From contig MQVO02000053.1 in the NCBI GenBank assembly GCA_001986395.2, positions 50,786-114,785 on the forward strand: a stretch of 64,000 nt of DNA, given 5' to 3'. Source of the DNA: Irpex lacteus. Its lineage: Eukaryota > Basidiomycota > Agaricomycetes > Polyporales > Irpicaceae. Below the pieces are notes generated by a model. That model was not told the DNA's origin, ran no database searches, and worked only from the letters and a program-made list of their open reading frames with translations. Every line of letters starts with the position of its first letter. The first letter of the stretch is position 1. The position numbers and the translations under genes are program-made. Of this stretch, positions 1-11,963 are shown piece by piece.

Positions 1-1911
1 GACCTCGCGACGCTCAAGAGCGGCTGTTTCTTCACCACGCGCAAACTCTCGAGTTTGGCAACGGAGTACGCGGAGACGACTGCCCAGTATAAGGCGAAGC
101 AGGGGAAACTTGTCGGGGAGATCGTCATGACTGCTGGTGAGCTGTCCTGTCCTTACCCGTTCGATTCGTTTGTTGGGAAAGTGGCTGCTGACATGTGTCG
201 AAAGCAACGTACGCGCCTGTACTTGAGGCGTGGAACAATGTCATCGCGCACCTCGATGTGATCATTGCGTTTGCGCATGTGGCTGTCAACGCACCAGAGG
301 CGTATGTCAAGCCAACAGTCTTAGAAAAGGGTAAATCTTCTGTTCTACAACTGCCGCTGAACGTACTCACGACGATACAATTCGGTAGGTTCGGGAAGTC
401 TGGTTCTCAAGGACGCGAGACATCCATGTCTTGAAGTTCAAGACGACGTGAGCTTCATTCCCAACGACGTCGAGATGATCAAAGGTACACCCACCCTCTC
501 ACTCCACTCTCACATCCTATACTGAACACTCGCTTTCTATTCATCTCAGACGAGAGCGAGTTCCAAATAATCAGTACGTGCTCTCCCATTCTTCTTGACT
601 TTCAGCCCGTCTCAGCTACTTGATCTGATCTGACCACCACATCCCTCCCAGCTGGACCAAACATGGGCGGCAAGAGCACCTACATCCGCCAAGTAGGCGT
701 CATCGCCCTCCTCGCACAAACAGGATGCTTCGTCCCTTGCTCCGAAGCCCGTCTGCCCGTATTTGACTCTGTATTGTGTCGCGTGGGTGCTGGGGACAGT
801 CAGTTGAGGGGTGTGTCGACGTTCATGGCGGAGATGTTGGAGACTGCTAGTATCCTTCGGGTGAGTGTTCAATTGGGGGTTCTGGTGGAAGGAAGAGGAT
901 GTGGGTGCTGACCCATGAGAACTGGGCTGTAGAGCGCTACGAAGGATTCGTTGATCATTATCGACGAGCTTGGACGAGGTGGGTTTTCGGCTTCAGCGTT
1001 CGCTCTGATGTCGGAAAACGTTGGCTGACGTCGTCTATCTGTCCAGGAACCTCGACATACGACGGGTTCGGTCTGGCTTGGGCCATATCAGAGTGCGTCC
1101 GTCTCCCTTGCGCCGTACTATTCTTATTCTCATCTCCTAACGTTACCCCCGTACCGCAGACACATCGCATCAGAGATACACGCCTTCTGCTTGTTCGCGA
1201 CCCACTTCCACGAACTCACCGCGCTCGACCAACAGATCCCGCACGTCAAGAATCTGCACGTCGTCGCGCATGTGTCGACGGACGAGTCGTTGAGCCAGAG
1301 GAGGGATATTACGTTGCTTTATAAGGTCGAGCCAGGTATGTCTATGTCGTATCATCTCGGTCGTGACGTTTCTAGTGCCGGTCGTCTAAGACTTTTCTTT
1401 TCTGTGCAGGCGTTTGTGATCAGAGTTTCGGTATACATGTCGCGGAGCTCGCAAACTTCCCGGAAAATGTTGTTAAGGTGCGTTTTCCGGCTCGTTAACC
1501 AATAGCTCTATGTAGTGTGCACTAACTTACCCCTCCATTCAGCTGGCGAAGCGCAAGGCGGACGAACTCGAGGACTTCAACGCCGGTATGCAGAGAATCC
1601 TTCCGGTCGCGTTCTTATCCGACAGATACAACTCTAACTTTAATTGCCCCTTAGACCGCCGGGAGATAGACGCGGATATCCCGCCCGAGGTCGTTGAAGA
1701 AGGCAGTAAGCTCGTGGAGGAACTCTTGCAGGCGTGGGTGGCTCAGACGTCTGCCAGTAGTGGAGACGGCGAAGATGCAATGATGGTAGACGGGCAGGAG
1801 GAGCTCAGTCCTGAGGCGCAATTGGAGGAGCTGAAGAAGTGCGTCGAGCGGTTCCGCCCGCAAGTCGAGCAAAACTTGTGGGCGCAGAGGGTGCTGGAGA
1901 GTCTAGGTTGA
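1..1911 (+). CDS. MSH2: DNA mismatch repair ATPase MSH2, C-terminal part (5' end outside window)
   Basis: MutS-family ATPase. Family knowledge: MSH2 pairs with MSH3 or MSH6 in the nucleus to recognise mismatches. The visible part starts in the clamp/lever region and holds the whole ATPase: Walker [10 protein letters not shown] (about 653-680), then [17 protein letters not shown], Walker [19 protein letters not shown], the ATHFHELT switch and a C-terminal helical region with an acidic insert ending in LESLG. Exons: 1-136, 205-330, 389-484, 550-573 (only 24 bp), 652-860, 933-978, 1047-1092, 1160-1335, 1410-1477, 1543-1585 and 1655-1911. All introns are GT-AG and the frame is kept throughout. 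The key motifs are intact, so it should be functional. The promoter and N-terminal mismatch-binding domain lie outside the window. Confidence 0.96.
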
Positions 1912-2947
1912 TGGGACTCTCTGATGAACTGCCAGAGACTGCCAGTTTTTTTTTTCTCGTCTTCAACTCTCACCGTCTCGTTGCTATGAGGTATAGAACT
2001 GTGATATTCTGCTGTCAATGTGCTTTCGTGCTGTGTGATCCGTGTATATAAATATATCGCTTTAATTGCTCCCCCTTCATGAGGGCATTGTGGCAAGCAC
2101 GCACGATGGCGAGAGATGACCGTACGTACTGTCTCCGCTATATATGTTTTTCTAGATTTGCTATGTCAGGTCATCAATGTACTTGACCACGGTAGACTGC
2201 TAGCAGATCGTCTTCACATGGTAAGGCAGTTGTAGAAACGGGCTATGGTCACTGGTCACCGAGCCCAGCTATGAGCGCTATATATGAGCTGAGGCCAGGC
2301 GCACAAACAACCATCAACAGAGATCGCATTGGACCAGCTGGGTGCACGGAATGATTGCAACTTCCATTTGACCTCGACCACTGCAACTGCTTCCTTGCAA
2401 CACACAACAATGGCATCTAAGTCTCCACGTTCATTTCTACGACTCATTCGTAGCCCACATGGCCATCCGTCATGGGGTGCTGCCAACACGTTGTTCGGCG
2501 GTGTCCACGAGCCTTCTTTCTAGAGTACCACCTCCGAGGACGGTACTCATCACGCCATCTACTGCAGAACTTTAGTGTTCCCGCTCCGAACAAACAGCCT
2601 GAGAAGTTCGAACTGAGCTGATTCTAGGTCGCTACTCTAGCACTCAGCTGGCATTAGGGTTATCAGCAGCGCTACTGACTAGTACTTCCACCAGAGGCTC
2701 CAGATTCACGCCGCAAAAGGGTCCATGCATGCACACCTTACTCAGGCTATGTGCATATGCATATGGACGTTTCCCTCCGTCTCCGTATCTTTTTGACCCG
2801 TCCACTGACCTGCTTCCCTCCGACACAGCATCAACTCACCGGGCGAAGCAGCCCTTAAGCTTTATCTATCCCGCGTAGCGTCTTCCGTTCCCTTTCTCGC
2901 TTTCCCCTCTTTCCCCCATCGTACGACCTATAGCCTGAGGAGCAACG
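1912..2947. other. intergenic region between MSH2 and the GH16 gene
   Basis: Short open frames around 2256-2523 and 2644-2826 have no recognisable motif, no convincing splice pattern and no support from neighbours. The last 100 bp, rich in CT runs (about 2880-2920), are probably the core promoter and 5' leader of the glucanase at 2948. Nothing else is seen. Confidence 0.5.
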
Positions 2948-4714
2948 ATGCTGCCTACACTCCTGGGCTCACTGCTAGCTGTCACGGCGCTCCCCACGGC
3001 GACACACGCATTCGACCTCGTCAGAGATTATTCGGGCTCGCACTTCTTCCAGGGCTGGGACTTTTATGGCAGTTGGGATAATTTGACGCTTGGTGCGTGT
3101 TCTGTGGTGTGATTTTATCGCAGTGTTCTTGGCAGGCCCTGAACGGGATACTACTGCGTGCTCAGTATCGAGTCTTGACTTACTGATGATGCTGCAAATC
3201 ACGTAGGTGATGTCTGGTGGCTCAACCAGACGGAGGCCACCGCCGAGCATCTGGCGTACGTGAACGACGCCGGGCGCGCCATCATCCGCGTTGATAACAC
3301 GACCACCGTCGCGCCCAACGACAAGCGCAACACCGTGAGTGCCTACCCTCCTTTTTCAATGTTACCAGAAACCAGAGTACTCAACGGTTGAACGGCCGAC
3401 TGTAGGTCCGTATCACGACCTCGGATCTATACGACTTCGGCAGTCTCTTCATCATCGACGTGGTCCACATCCCCTACGGATGCTCCGTCTGGCCAGCGTT
3501 CTGGAGCAAAGGCACCCTATGGCCCGACGACGGCGAGATCGACATCATCGAGAGCATCAACCTCAACCCGAACAACCAAATGGCGCTGCACACCACCACC
3601 GGCTGTCTCAAAGACGACACGGTGCCGCAGACGGGACACAATGTCGGACAGGACTGTGGGACGGGGTCCGGGTGTGTTGTGATTCAGTCGGAGCAGAATA
3701 CGTATGGGGCTGCGTTTGCGGCGAACGGTGGGGGTGTGTGGGCTACGCAGTTTGACGTCAGCGGGATTTAGTGAGTCGCACATCCCATTGCCATTAGGTG
3801 GACTAATTCGCTGAATTTCGGGGTTTGCGCTTTAGCATGTGGTATTGGGGCGTAAGTCCCAGTTATTCCTGCTGGTAGGCTATGTACATTGAAACTTACC
3901 AAACACTCCAGCGAGCGAACATCCCTACAAACATATCCCAAGCCAACGCCACGTCCTCCATAGACATCTCACAATGGGGCATGCCCTCTGCCGCCTTCCC
4001 CGCCAACCCGCACTGCAACCTCACAGAAAAGTTCACGCAACAGCAGCTCGTTATTGACATCACGCTCTGTGGAGACTGGTAAGCCTCATTCATTGCACCG
4101 CTTCCTGCTTCTTTCGTCGTCATAGAGCATGCGCTTTTAATTTCCTCCCTTCTCTGTCCTGCTTCTGAACCTCATTACCCTCGGATGTGATATCGCTCAA
4201 CTTACTTACTCGGAACGTGTAAACAGGGCCGGCGTACCATCCATTTACGGACCTCAATGCGGACACATGGGGTCCACAGGTACATGTGTACGTACACTCC
4301 TTCCTCCCACCCCAACAATATTAATATCTGATCACCGTAATACTACATTCTCTCGCTTGAAAATAGTACCAAGACAACGTCGTAGGCCCCGGCAGCCCCA
4401 AATACGACAATGCCTACTTCGAGATCAACTACGTCCGCGCGTACACCACCTCAGGTGCAGCCCAGCCTACCGCCACAACTACCGTTAGCGCGACCTCGCT
4501 GTTGGCTTCTCCCACTGCTACCTCGAACCCCAACGCGGGTAGTGCAGAGGGAGGTGGCAATGGCGGGGGAGCAGGAGGAGCGCAGGCGACGTCGTTGGCT
4601 GGTGCTGGTGGTAGCGGCGAGACGTCCTCTGGTGTCTCGATTGGTCGCGGGGTATGGGCGTGTGTGTTGGTGACTGCTCTCACGACTTTGACGACTTTGG
4701 TGGTGGTGCTTTGA
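2948..4714 (+). CDS. GH16 family beta-glucanase, secreted, probably GPI-anchored
   Basis: Predicted 409-residue glycoside hydrolase family 16 enzyme that cuts beta-1,3(4)-glucan in cell walls. It starts with a signal peptide (MLPTLLGSLLAVTALP) and is followed by a laminarinase-type core with WPAFWSKG and the catalytic motif GEIDIIES, whose two glutamates are nucleophile and acid/base. The core ends near YFEINYVRAY. The last 80 residues are Ser/Thr/Gly/Ala-rich and finish in a hydrophobic tail (TALTTLTTLVVVL), as in GPI-anchored wall proteins. Exons: 2948-3092, 3207-3334, 3406-3770, 3836-3851, 3912-4078, 4227-4287 and 4367-4714. The fourth exon is only 16 bp. The start is the first ATG and opens directly into the signal peptide. 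Exact substrate (laminarin or mixed-linkage glucan) cannot be told. Confidence 0.93.
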
Positions 4715-5353
4715 TTTGCATTGTTGGGTGCTGACTTTTCGTGGACTCTTGGGATTATATTTTCTTGAAAGGGTAAAACGTGGTACCTCTATTCCGCTGT
4801 TATGCATATCTGACCTTGCCTGGACGCTTCTGTCTTCTTATTCTGTTTTAAGTTGGACGTCGCTGTATACCTACCTACCTATCTTTTTGTATTTCTTCGC
4901 CTCTCCGTACTTACTACTTTTGTACCGTGCATAGACTAGGTGGACTGTTTACTTGTAGCTGGACTTGTAATACTCTTCATGTTCTTCTAGCAACATCGGT
5001 TCACTGGCAGTTGCTTTATATCCGAGGAGTCCGAACCCGTCATGCATGTACAGGCGCCCCGGAGAGCGGGATAATTGCCTTGAGTCGGCTCTCTGCAAAA
5101 GTCGCTCAAACCTCGAGGTCACCTCTTCCGTGTTCAGCGAACGTCTTGACCAGGTTCCTCTGCCAGCACCGGTTTCTTTCCTTCCATCATGTGCTAGCGC
5201 AACTGACCAAGTTCTTTGCTGCTTTCTCTCTCTTTACAAGTTACGACTCGAACTCATAGATCTCGGAGTGCTACTTGGCTCGACCACCGACAGCGCAGGA
5301 CTACAGTTGCTGACTACCACTACAACTACTGATAGAGTGGCATAATACATACG
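4715..5353. other. intergenic region between GH16 and carrier genes
   Basis: T-rich 3' flank of the glucanase, then the promoter side of the mitochondrial carrier. Open frames at 4927-5345 overlap in two frames without motifs. No supported gene. Confidence 0.5.
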
Positions 5354-6678
5354 ATGCAGACTCCGCCGCCTTCCCTTCCCCCCGTCGTGCATCATGACGA
5401 AGCAAACTCTTCTGCTGCGCTCAGAGCAGTAAAGGACATCACGTTTGGTAGTGTAAGTGTCTCTCTACACATCCTCACCAACGATCAGTATCCGGCAGGT
5501 TATGCTCTAATTCTGACACGTTATTATGGTAGATCGCGGGCATGGTATCAAAAGTCTTCGAGCACCCGTTCGACCTGACAAAAGTACGGCTACAGTCCCA
5601 AGTGCTGGACGCCACGGCGCGGTTCAAAGGGCCCATCGACTGTCTGGTGCAGACATGGAGTAAAGAGGGTGTTCGTGGGCTGTACAGGGTACGCGATTTC
5701 TTCTATTATCTATTCGTGCGCTGAACGTCAAATAATGCACCCTCAATCAGGGCTTGCCTGCACCCATCGTAGGCGCAATGGCAGAAAACGCGTCTATGTT
5801 CGTGTCGTACAACCAGATCCAAAACGCCGTGAGGTGGTACTCCGGACAGTCCCCCGCAGACGAGTTGACACTGGGCCAGCTGTCTGTGGCTGCTGCAGGT
5901 GCAGGAGCGATCACCAGTTTCTTCCTGTACGTCCCACCCCACCTCAACCTTCATTTTCTCTCTCTCGGTAGTCTATCATGCACATCACATACTCATGCTT
6001 CCCTATTCACTTCATCACGGACCAAATAGAACACCCATCGAACTCGTCAAGTGCAAAATGCAGGTCCAGATGCTCTTGACGCCGCCCGCCTCACTCGAGG
6101 TGCTCGCACCGCCAACAAACACCGGGGCAGCCACTCTCGGTGCACCCTCCGGTTCAAAAATACACAAGCTTCCCGGACCTATAGCCGTGCTCAAGTCCGT
6201 CGTACAAACTTCCGGCCTCAGAGGTCTCTGGCTAGGGCAAACCGGCACGCTCATCCGAGAAACAGGCGGCGGCGCAGCCTGGTTCGTCTCGAAAGAGGCC
6301 GTCGCGCGGCTTCTCATCTCACGTCGTCCCTCTTCCTCTTCTTCTGCATCAACATCATCCTCGGACGGCGGACCCTCGCAAAAGCAGCACCTGGCGGTAT
6401 GGGAGTCAGCTGTATCAGGCGGATTCGCAGGACTAGCGTACAACGTCGCTCTCTTCCCCGCCGACACTGTGAAGAGTGCGGTGCAGACAGAGGCAGAGAT
6501 GCGTCCTCGTGCGCCTGGGGAGCCGTATCCGAGCTTTGTGGCGACTGCACGGGCGATGTATAAGGCGCAGGGATTGAGGGGGTTGTATGCTGGGTGTGGG
6601 ATCACGGCGGCGAGGGCTGTGCCTAGTAGTGCGTTGATTTTTGTTATATATGATGGATTGACGAAGAGGTTTGGATGA
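5354..6678 (+). CDS. ORT1: mitochondrial carrier, probable ornithine transporter (Ort1/Arg11 type)
   Basis: Predicted 359-residue inner-membrane solute carrier of the SLC25 family with three carrier repeats. Signature motifs: PFDLTKVRLQSQ in repeat 1, PIELVKCKMQVQ in repeat 2 and PADTVKSAVQTE in repeat 3, followed by GLRGLYAGCGITAARAVPS. The sequence GLPAPIVGAMAENASMFVSYNQ closely resembles fungal ornithine carriers, which export ornithine from the matrix for arginine synthesis. Exons: 5354-5452, 5533-5688, 5751-5926 and 6030-6678. A Ser-rich loop (about 6328-6380) lies between repeats 2 and 3. It converges with the recycling-factor gene, leaving 132 bp between the stop codons. Substrate is inferred from motif resemblance; another basic amino acid carrier is possible. 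Confidence 0.88.
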
Positions 6679-6810
6679 GAGGGGTGTGTGGTGGTAGTGT
6701 GATGTGTAGCATACGGGTGTATTATATGGATATAGATGGTTTAATGTATATAGAAGAGACCTTACAGCTAGCTATTCGACCATGCAAGCGTGCTTGGGCT
6801 TACGGAGATC

Positions 6811-7786
6811 TCATTTTGCTCCTGTGCTTTTCTTGAGGTCAGCGAGGATTTTGTCGACCTCTTTGATGTATTTGTCGTTGAGTTCTTGAAGCTGTAGGTC
6901 GGTACGGGGAGGTTAGCAGAACGATTTCAAAGAGATTCAAAGGACGCACTTCGTCGAACTCCTGTGAGAACTTCTTGAACCCGCCCTTCTTCACGCTTGT
7001 AGAGTGCTGCTTGCGTATATGTACACGCGCATCCTCAGCGTGCCGCTGTGCTGTCGTGTACAGCGCATGTCTCGCTTCAACAGTGGGTCTGTAGTGTGAC
7101 ACAAGAAGTCGAACCCAGTACTGCATACTCATTAAACATGTATACGCACTTGGGCACGGGAATCTTGATCGTTCTCGAGTCCGCCCTCTGGGGATTCAGC
7201 CCAGGCAACTTCGCATCATATATAGCTTGCTCAACATATTTGAGAGTCTACTAAAACCTTCAGCGTAAAATTCAGATATACTCAACGGCGACCACAAACA
7301 CCCACGCACATGGTCTTCGAACACCGTCACCACCAACGTCGTCCCCTCCCGCACACCGACCGTCGCGATCTCCTCCAGCCGTACGCCTTTGGGGTCGTGG
7401 TCCGGTAGTTTCACTCGTACGGGCGCGAGCAGTGAGGTGGTGACACGCCCGCTTGCGCGTGTTTCGAGGCTGGAGACTTCCTTGCGGAATCGCTCGAGCG
7501 TAGACTTCATGCTCTCTTCCGCTTTGAAGTACACCTCGCCCGCAGCTATACGCTGGGATCCTGGGACAAGGTCTTCTGCTTCATTAGAAGATGACTTGGA
7601 TTTGGACTTGGCTTTGGTGGTGGGTTCGTCTGAGGGGTCGGCATGTTTGGACTTTTTCTTGGAGGCGTAGGTTCGTGTTTGTTGTGGCTGTATGATGGGT
7701 GTGGTCGAGCGCAGGGTTCTCGCTGCCAACCTCGGTGAGAACGTTTGGCGGGCGACGCGAGCGACGGCAGTCTTGATGAGGGACAT
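6811..7786 (-). CDS. RRF1: mitochondrial ribosome recycling factor
   Basis: Predicted 264-residue ribosome recycling factor that splits post-termination mitochondrial ribosomes together with EF-G2. The N-terminus is an Arg/Ser/Thr-rich presequence, then a Lys/Ser-rich linker, then the RRF fold: MKSTLERFRKEVSSLETRAS, RLEEIATVGVREGTTLVV, KLPGLNPQRADSRTIKIPVP, ARHALYTTAQRHAEDARVHI and a C-terminal helix DKYIKEVDKILADL. Exons on the minus strand: 7786-7310, 7247-7150, 7088-6950 and 6891-6811. A longer open frame runs upstream to 8080, but the Met at 7786 opens the presequence and sits next to YAE1, so it is preferred. Diverges from YAE1 with 196 bp between. Confidence 0.93.
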
Positions 7787-7982
7787 GAGTGGATGTGGCA
7801 ATTCAAGCTGTCCCGTCGGGGTTCGGGACGATATAAAGTCCTCGTGGGCCCGACGATTTCCACATTCGGATGTGATGCGCCCAGCAATGCATATGTAAGA
7901 AAGTTCGTGGCGCCTGCCTCCGTTCTTACTGACATCAGCTCGCAGTATAGGTTGTGAAATCTTCTTCCTCCGAGCAGCTGAG
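7787..7982. promoter_or_regulatory. divergent promoter shared by RRF1 and YAE1
   Basis: Only 196 bp separate the start codons of two divergent housekeeping genes, so both promoters must lie here or overlap the coding starts. No clear TATA box is seen. Inference from gene layout. Confidence 0.6.
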
Positions 7983-8651
7983 ATGGATGATGACTCCCCA
8001 TGGGATGACAACGTCCAAACGGTGAAAGACTCCGAATGGTCCAAAATATCCTCCGACTTCATGAATGTAAGTACGCGCATTTCTTTCCCAGACTACGATC
8101 GTCTTGCTGACGGACTTTCACGGTCACAGGTCGGATACAGAGAAGGAATCACAGCTGGAAAGGAGGCACATTTGCAGGAGGGTTTTGACGACGGCTTCGC
8201 CAACACCGGCGCACCGCTAGGCAGACAAATCGGTCTGCTACGCGGATTCGCTTCGGCCCTTCTCTCTTTCCTCAAGTCTCCCACATGCGGAGTCGAACAT
8301 ACATCACACCAGGATCTACTGCAAGAAGCTCGCGCTATCTCAGCGGAACTGAACAATATTCGGTTTTCGGACATAGTTCCACCAGACTTGGAAGCAGAGC
8401 AGCACGAGCGTGAGCATCTCGAAGCCGCGGCCGCTGAGAGGGTTGACGACGAAGAGATCGTGACGAACGAGGAGCTACAGCAGAAACGCGATTTGGAGAG
8501 TTTGGAGGATATGATGAGTGGGATGAGCGCTGCTGGGACAGAGGAGAAGGTCGTTCAACGACGGCCCACGCCGGAAGATGTTGCGGGTTTATCTGCGCGA
8601 TTGCGGCTACTTGCGAACAATCTTGGGTTATCTTTCCCTTCGATGGTATGA
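7983..8651 (+). CDS. YAE1: YAE1-like protein (deca-GX3 motif)
   Basis: Predicted 201-residue Yae1-type protein. Family knowledge: Yae1 with Lto1 is an adaptor that delivers cytosolic Fe-S clusters to Rli1/ABCE1. The deca-GX3 stretch is clear: GYREGITAGKEAHLQEGFDD, then GF, GAPLGRQIGLLRGFA, with glycines every four residues. The N-terminus has the acidic WDD and SEWSKISSDF segments, and the C-terminal half is Glu-rich helical. Exons 8130-8651 and 7983-8066 are separated by a GT-AG intron (8067-8129) of exactly 63 bp without a stop, so unspliced mRNA would stay in frame. I treat it as an intron because it would break the conserved junction before VGYREG. Confidence 0.88.
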   Translation: MDDDSPWDDNVQTVKDSEWSKISSDFMNVSTRISFPDYDRLADGLSRSQVGYREGITAGKEAHLQEGFDDGFANTGAPLGRQIGLLRGFASALLSFLKSPTCGVEHTSHQDLLQEARAISAELNNIRFSDIVPPDLEAEQHEREHLEAAAAERVDDEEIVTNEELQQKRDLESLEDMMSGMSAAGTEEKVVQRRPTPEDVAGLSARLRLLANNLGLSFPSMV

Positions 8652-9204
8652 TACTTCGTCGAGGTATGTTTTGCATATTAGACATGTTCTGGCTTAAGCC
8701 TGACAGCTCGGACTCAGACGCCACTCGCAAAGTCAGGGAGGGTATATTTACTTGATTGTTAGCTTTAAAACTGGTAGATTAGTTAGAAAATCGATAGTAA
8801 ATGACTAGTTCTGTTTACATCCATTGTGGCTATAATATGTGAAAGTTAGACGGCGTCTGAGATCTAATATCTGAATCTCGGCCGGCATGAACACAAACTG
8901 CCCTTTCGGGAACACAGTTGATGGGCTACGGTCCGAAAAGGGTAGTTCTGACTTGAACCGTGACCGTGACCTCCCATTGTTCGCTGGCCTTTGATACACG
9001 AGGCGGCCACGCGTTCTGACATATAAAGAGGCAAGACAGGTGCTTGTTCCTCTCCTCAACTGTCAGCGGTACGCCCATCCAGTCGTTTTCTCGTTTCACT
9101 GGCACAATGCAAGTTGTGGAACCTCTGACACGCCCATCCGATCCAGGTGCTCTCAAACCAGCGTTGGTGTCAGCAGCGTCTGCGGCGATATCAGGGCGGC
9201 AGCT
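8652..9204. other. intergenic region upstream of FunK1 kinase
   Basis: An ATG at 9107 opens a frame that overlaps the kinase start but does not splice into it in phase. No independent gene is supported. Probably 3' flank of YAE1 and kinase promoter. Confidence 0.4.
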
Positions 9205-11963
9205 ATGGAGGACACCAACTTCTCCGTTCCCCTTACCCCCCTCAGCTACTTCGAAGACCATCTACTTCCCCGAGAATTTCTCGACCACTTCGACGTCGAT
9301 GCGGTTGTCGAAGAGCTTCGCAAAATGGGGCAAATCGATGATAACGGCCGATGGACACTGTTTCCCCAGGATCCGCATCTTTGCGATGGTCTGGACGAAG
9401 ATTCAGTGTTCAAGCCGCTCACTACCCTCGCTCAACTCGTGGGCACTGGGGCCCGACAAGTTTATAGAGACGCCCACGGCCTTCAAGCCAAAGTCCCTTC
9501 GCAGAGCGTCGAATGGCGTTGTAACCCTAGGATGACTCCACTGTCCACGAAACGTCTTAGAACCGATAAGCCGGACATCTACAGCGTGTTGATGAAGCGC
9601 ACGGTGAAAGGTCCGAGATTCGTCGACAACGGAGAGCCACACTGGGATGATATCGTTGTACCAGGTGAGACAAAGAAGCATAGAACAAACGCGAACTTCA
9701 ATGATGTACGTCTTGGTCATCTCTTTCTTCACCCGCCGCTCAAGTGATACCACGCTTGTAGAATAACGCGAAGATCATATGGTCACTTCACCAAGGCATG
9801 CGAGAGACTGTACAGCGCAGATTCATGTTTGGATACACTATTGAGGATACTAGAATGCGTTTGTGGTTTTGTAGTCGCTCAGACATCATTGTAGCCGAGA
9901 GGTTTAACTTTATTACGGTTCGTCACTCTTCAAATTGCACCTTCTCAAAAGCTGATCTCAAACGGACGATCCTTCTCCCCTCAGGATCACCGTAGTCTTG
10001 TCTACTTCTTCCTCTCCATCATGTTCGCTTCGCCGTCCAAGCTCGGTTACGATCCCACAATATCTGTGAAGTTCCAAATGGGAGATCAGAACACGAACAT
10101 CTACCATATCGGTGTTCGATGGAGAGATCCCAAGGATGATAATAAAGTCAAGGAGACTATCTACGAGACAACTGAGGTTATTGCAAATATCGGCGCGAAG
10201 GCACTGCGGGGACGAGGAACGAGAGTTTGGCGGGGCAAGAAGATTAAAGGAGAGGGACGCGATTGCAAAGTAGTGGTGAAGGACTGCTGGATCGATAGCG
10301 ATAGGGCGCGCGAGGGCGACATTTTTGCTGAGATATTCGAGGCTGCGAGCAACTCGTCCGACTCCGCTGATCTCTCAATGATCAAGGAACACTTCTTTAC
10401 CGTCATGCATCACGGTGATGTGTGGGTCGATGACAAGCCAGACAATACGTTGGATCTTCATCGTGACGGCACGGAGTTCCCCACGACAAAGACGCTCGAT
10501 CTCAGACGTGTTGGTTCCAAAAGGAAAGTCACCGTTGTCATCAATCCTCCTAGGGGAACTATTATGATGGATGACGAAGTCACCCAGTGGATGAAGACCC
10601 TTGTGTACCACGACAAGACACACTATCGCATCGTTTACGAATCCGAAGAGGACTATGTTCCTATCGATGCCGTTCAACAGGCCTTCATTGTGTGGAAAGC
10701 ATTGTACGGTGCATTGAAAGGTAAGAATGTGCCTTGGAATGTTCGCTATATGGGCACTTATGATGCATTTTTATTCAGCTTTGAAAGTGCTCCACAAGCT
10801 TGGATATGTTCATCGCGATATAAGTGCAGGGAACGTCCTCGTACGCAAAGGTATCAAGAATGTCGCGTCTGCAGTACCTTCGGGTGTGGGCAAGATCATT
10901 GATTTGGAACTCTGCAAGCGCATCAATGACAGAAAGCGAGGTCCGGGCCATCAGGGATGCGTGGTAAGTTGAAATTTCAATACGTAGCCTCAGAGTACTA
11001 ATATATTTTCAGGGTACGCGCTACTTTATTCCAGTCGAAGTCAACAGACAACGATACGAGTTCCGTACGAAGGAACCTCCTTCCACTGAGTCACAACCTG
11101 TACTGGACAACTTTGACTTTGACTGGCGCTCACTCGGGACCAAGCGTCGTGCGCCTCCCCGCAGTGCTCTGTCCAAGATGAGTTCCAAGGCGAAAATCGC
11201 GACCCAGCTACCTGCCGGATCCAAAATGTCTGTGCCACGGCAACCAGACTTTTTCAGCAACCCTATCCACGACTTGGAGTCCCTTTGGTGGCTAGCCGTG
11301 TATCTGGTTCTCGCTCGGGCCGTCAAAGACGAGCCCGCTGAGCAACCCGGTTCTGTCGGGGACACAGAGGATACAGAAGAAGGCCAGGGAGCGAACAAGG
11401 AACAGCCAGCCGATCAGAAGGGAGTAGACGGCGGTGAATCGCCTTCTGCTTCAATAACAACCGATCCCCATTCACATGTTCTTCAATGGGCTCAGCGCCT
11501 TTTAGTCGATCATACCGAGAGACTCGACACCTTCAAAGACGGCTCTCTTTTCTCACTTGAAACAGACAATGCTCACGAATATTTGACTGTTATGACGCGG
11601 AACCTCAACAAAGCTCGTCAGTCTCTCGTCAAGGCATATACGAAAGCAGAAGCGAATCTCTGTACTACGGGTGTAGACCTCGGAAGCGCGGTCGATGACC
11701 TCCATGCAGAGTTCAAGAAACATTTCAGAGCGATCCTCCTCGACTTGATAAATTCAGGTGACTTCGACTTCTACCCCACGCCTACCAAATTTGTTCTTCC
11801 CTCCCTCGCACCTCATCCTATCGCTGCCCACTCTCTCGATTCCGCGTTGGTGGTAGCAGGTTCGAAGAAGCGTCTCCCCGATGAAGACGCAGACGATGAG
11901 CCTCCTAGTGCAGCGAGAAAGGCCTCCAAGCGAGCCAGGCTCCATGATATGGTGATATTATAG
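9205..11963 (+). CDS. FunK1-family fungal protein kinase
   Basis: Predicted 842-residue protein of the FunK1 family, an expanded kinase group of multicellular basidiomycetes. Exons: 9205-9705, 9762-9917, 9985-10720, 10779-10963 and 11013-11963. Kinase features: the catalytic loop LGYVHRDISAGNVLV (about 10797-10842), a metal-binding position IIDLELC in place of DFG, an activation-segment GTRYFIPVEV, and the later HDLESLWWLAVYLV typical of FunK1. The N-terminal 350 residues hold the usual divergent lobe with RGTRVWRGKK and VVVKDCW, whose Lys is the likely ATP-binding residue. The tail is acidic and ends in a basic RKASKRAR segment that may be a nuclear signal. Start: the ATG at 9205 is used because an upstream in-frame stretch from 9040 looks non-coding. 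Substrate unknown. Confidence 0.9.

Noticed and set aside
2256..2523. Small open frames on both strands between MSH2 and the GH16 gene
   Set aside because: Overlapping, short, no motif and no promoter or splice evidence.
6015..6605. Long minus-strand frame (196 codons) inside the carrier gene
   Set aside because: Shadow of the conserved plus-strand carrier exon, whose three signature motifs establish the coding strand.
7196..8080. Long minus-strand frame extending the recycling factor upstream to 8080
   Set aside because: The extra N-terminus overlaps the YAE1 coding start, has no homology-like features, and the internal Met at 7786 opens a normal mitochondrial presequence.
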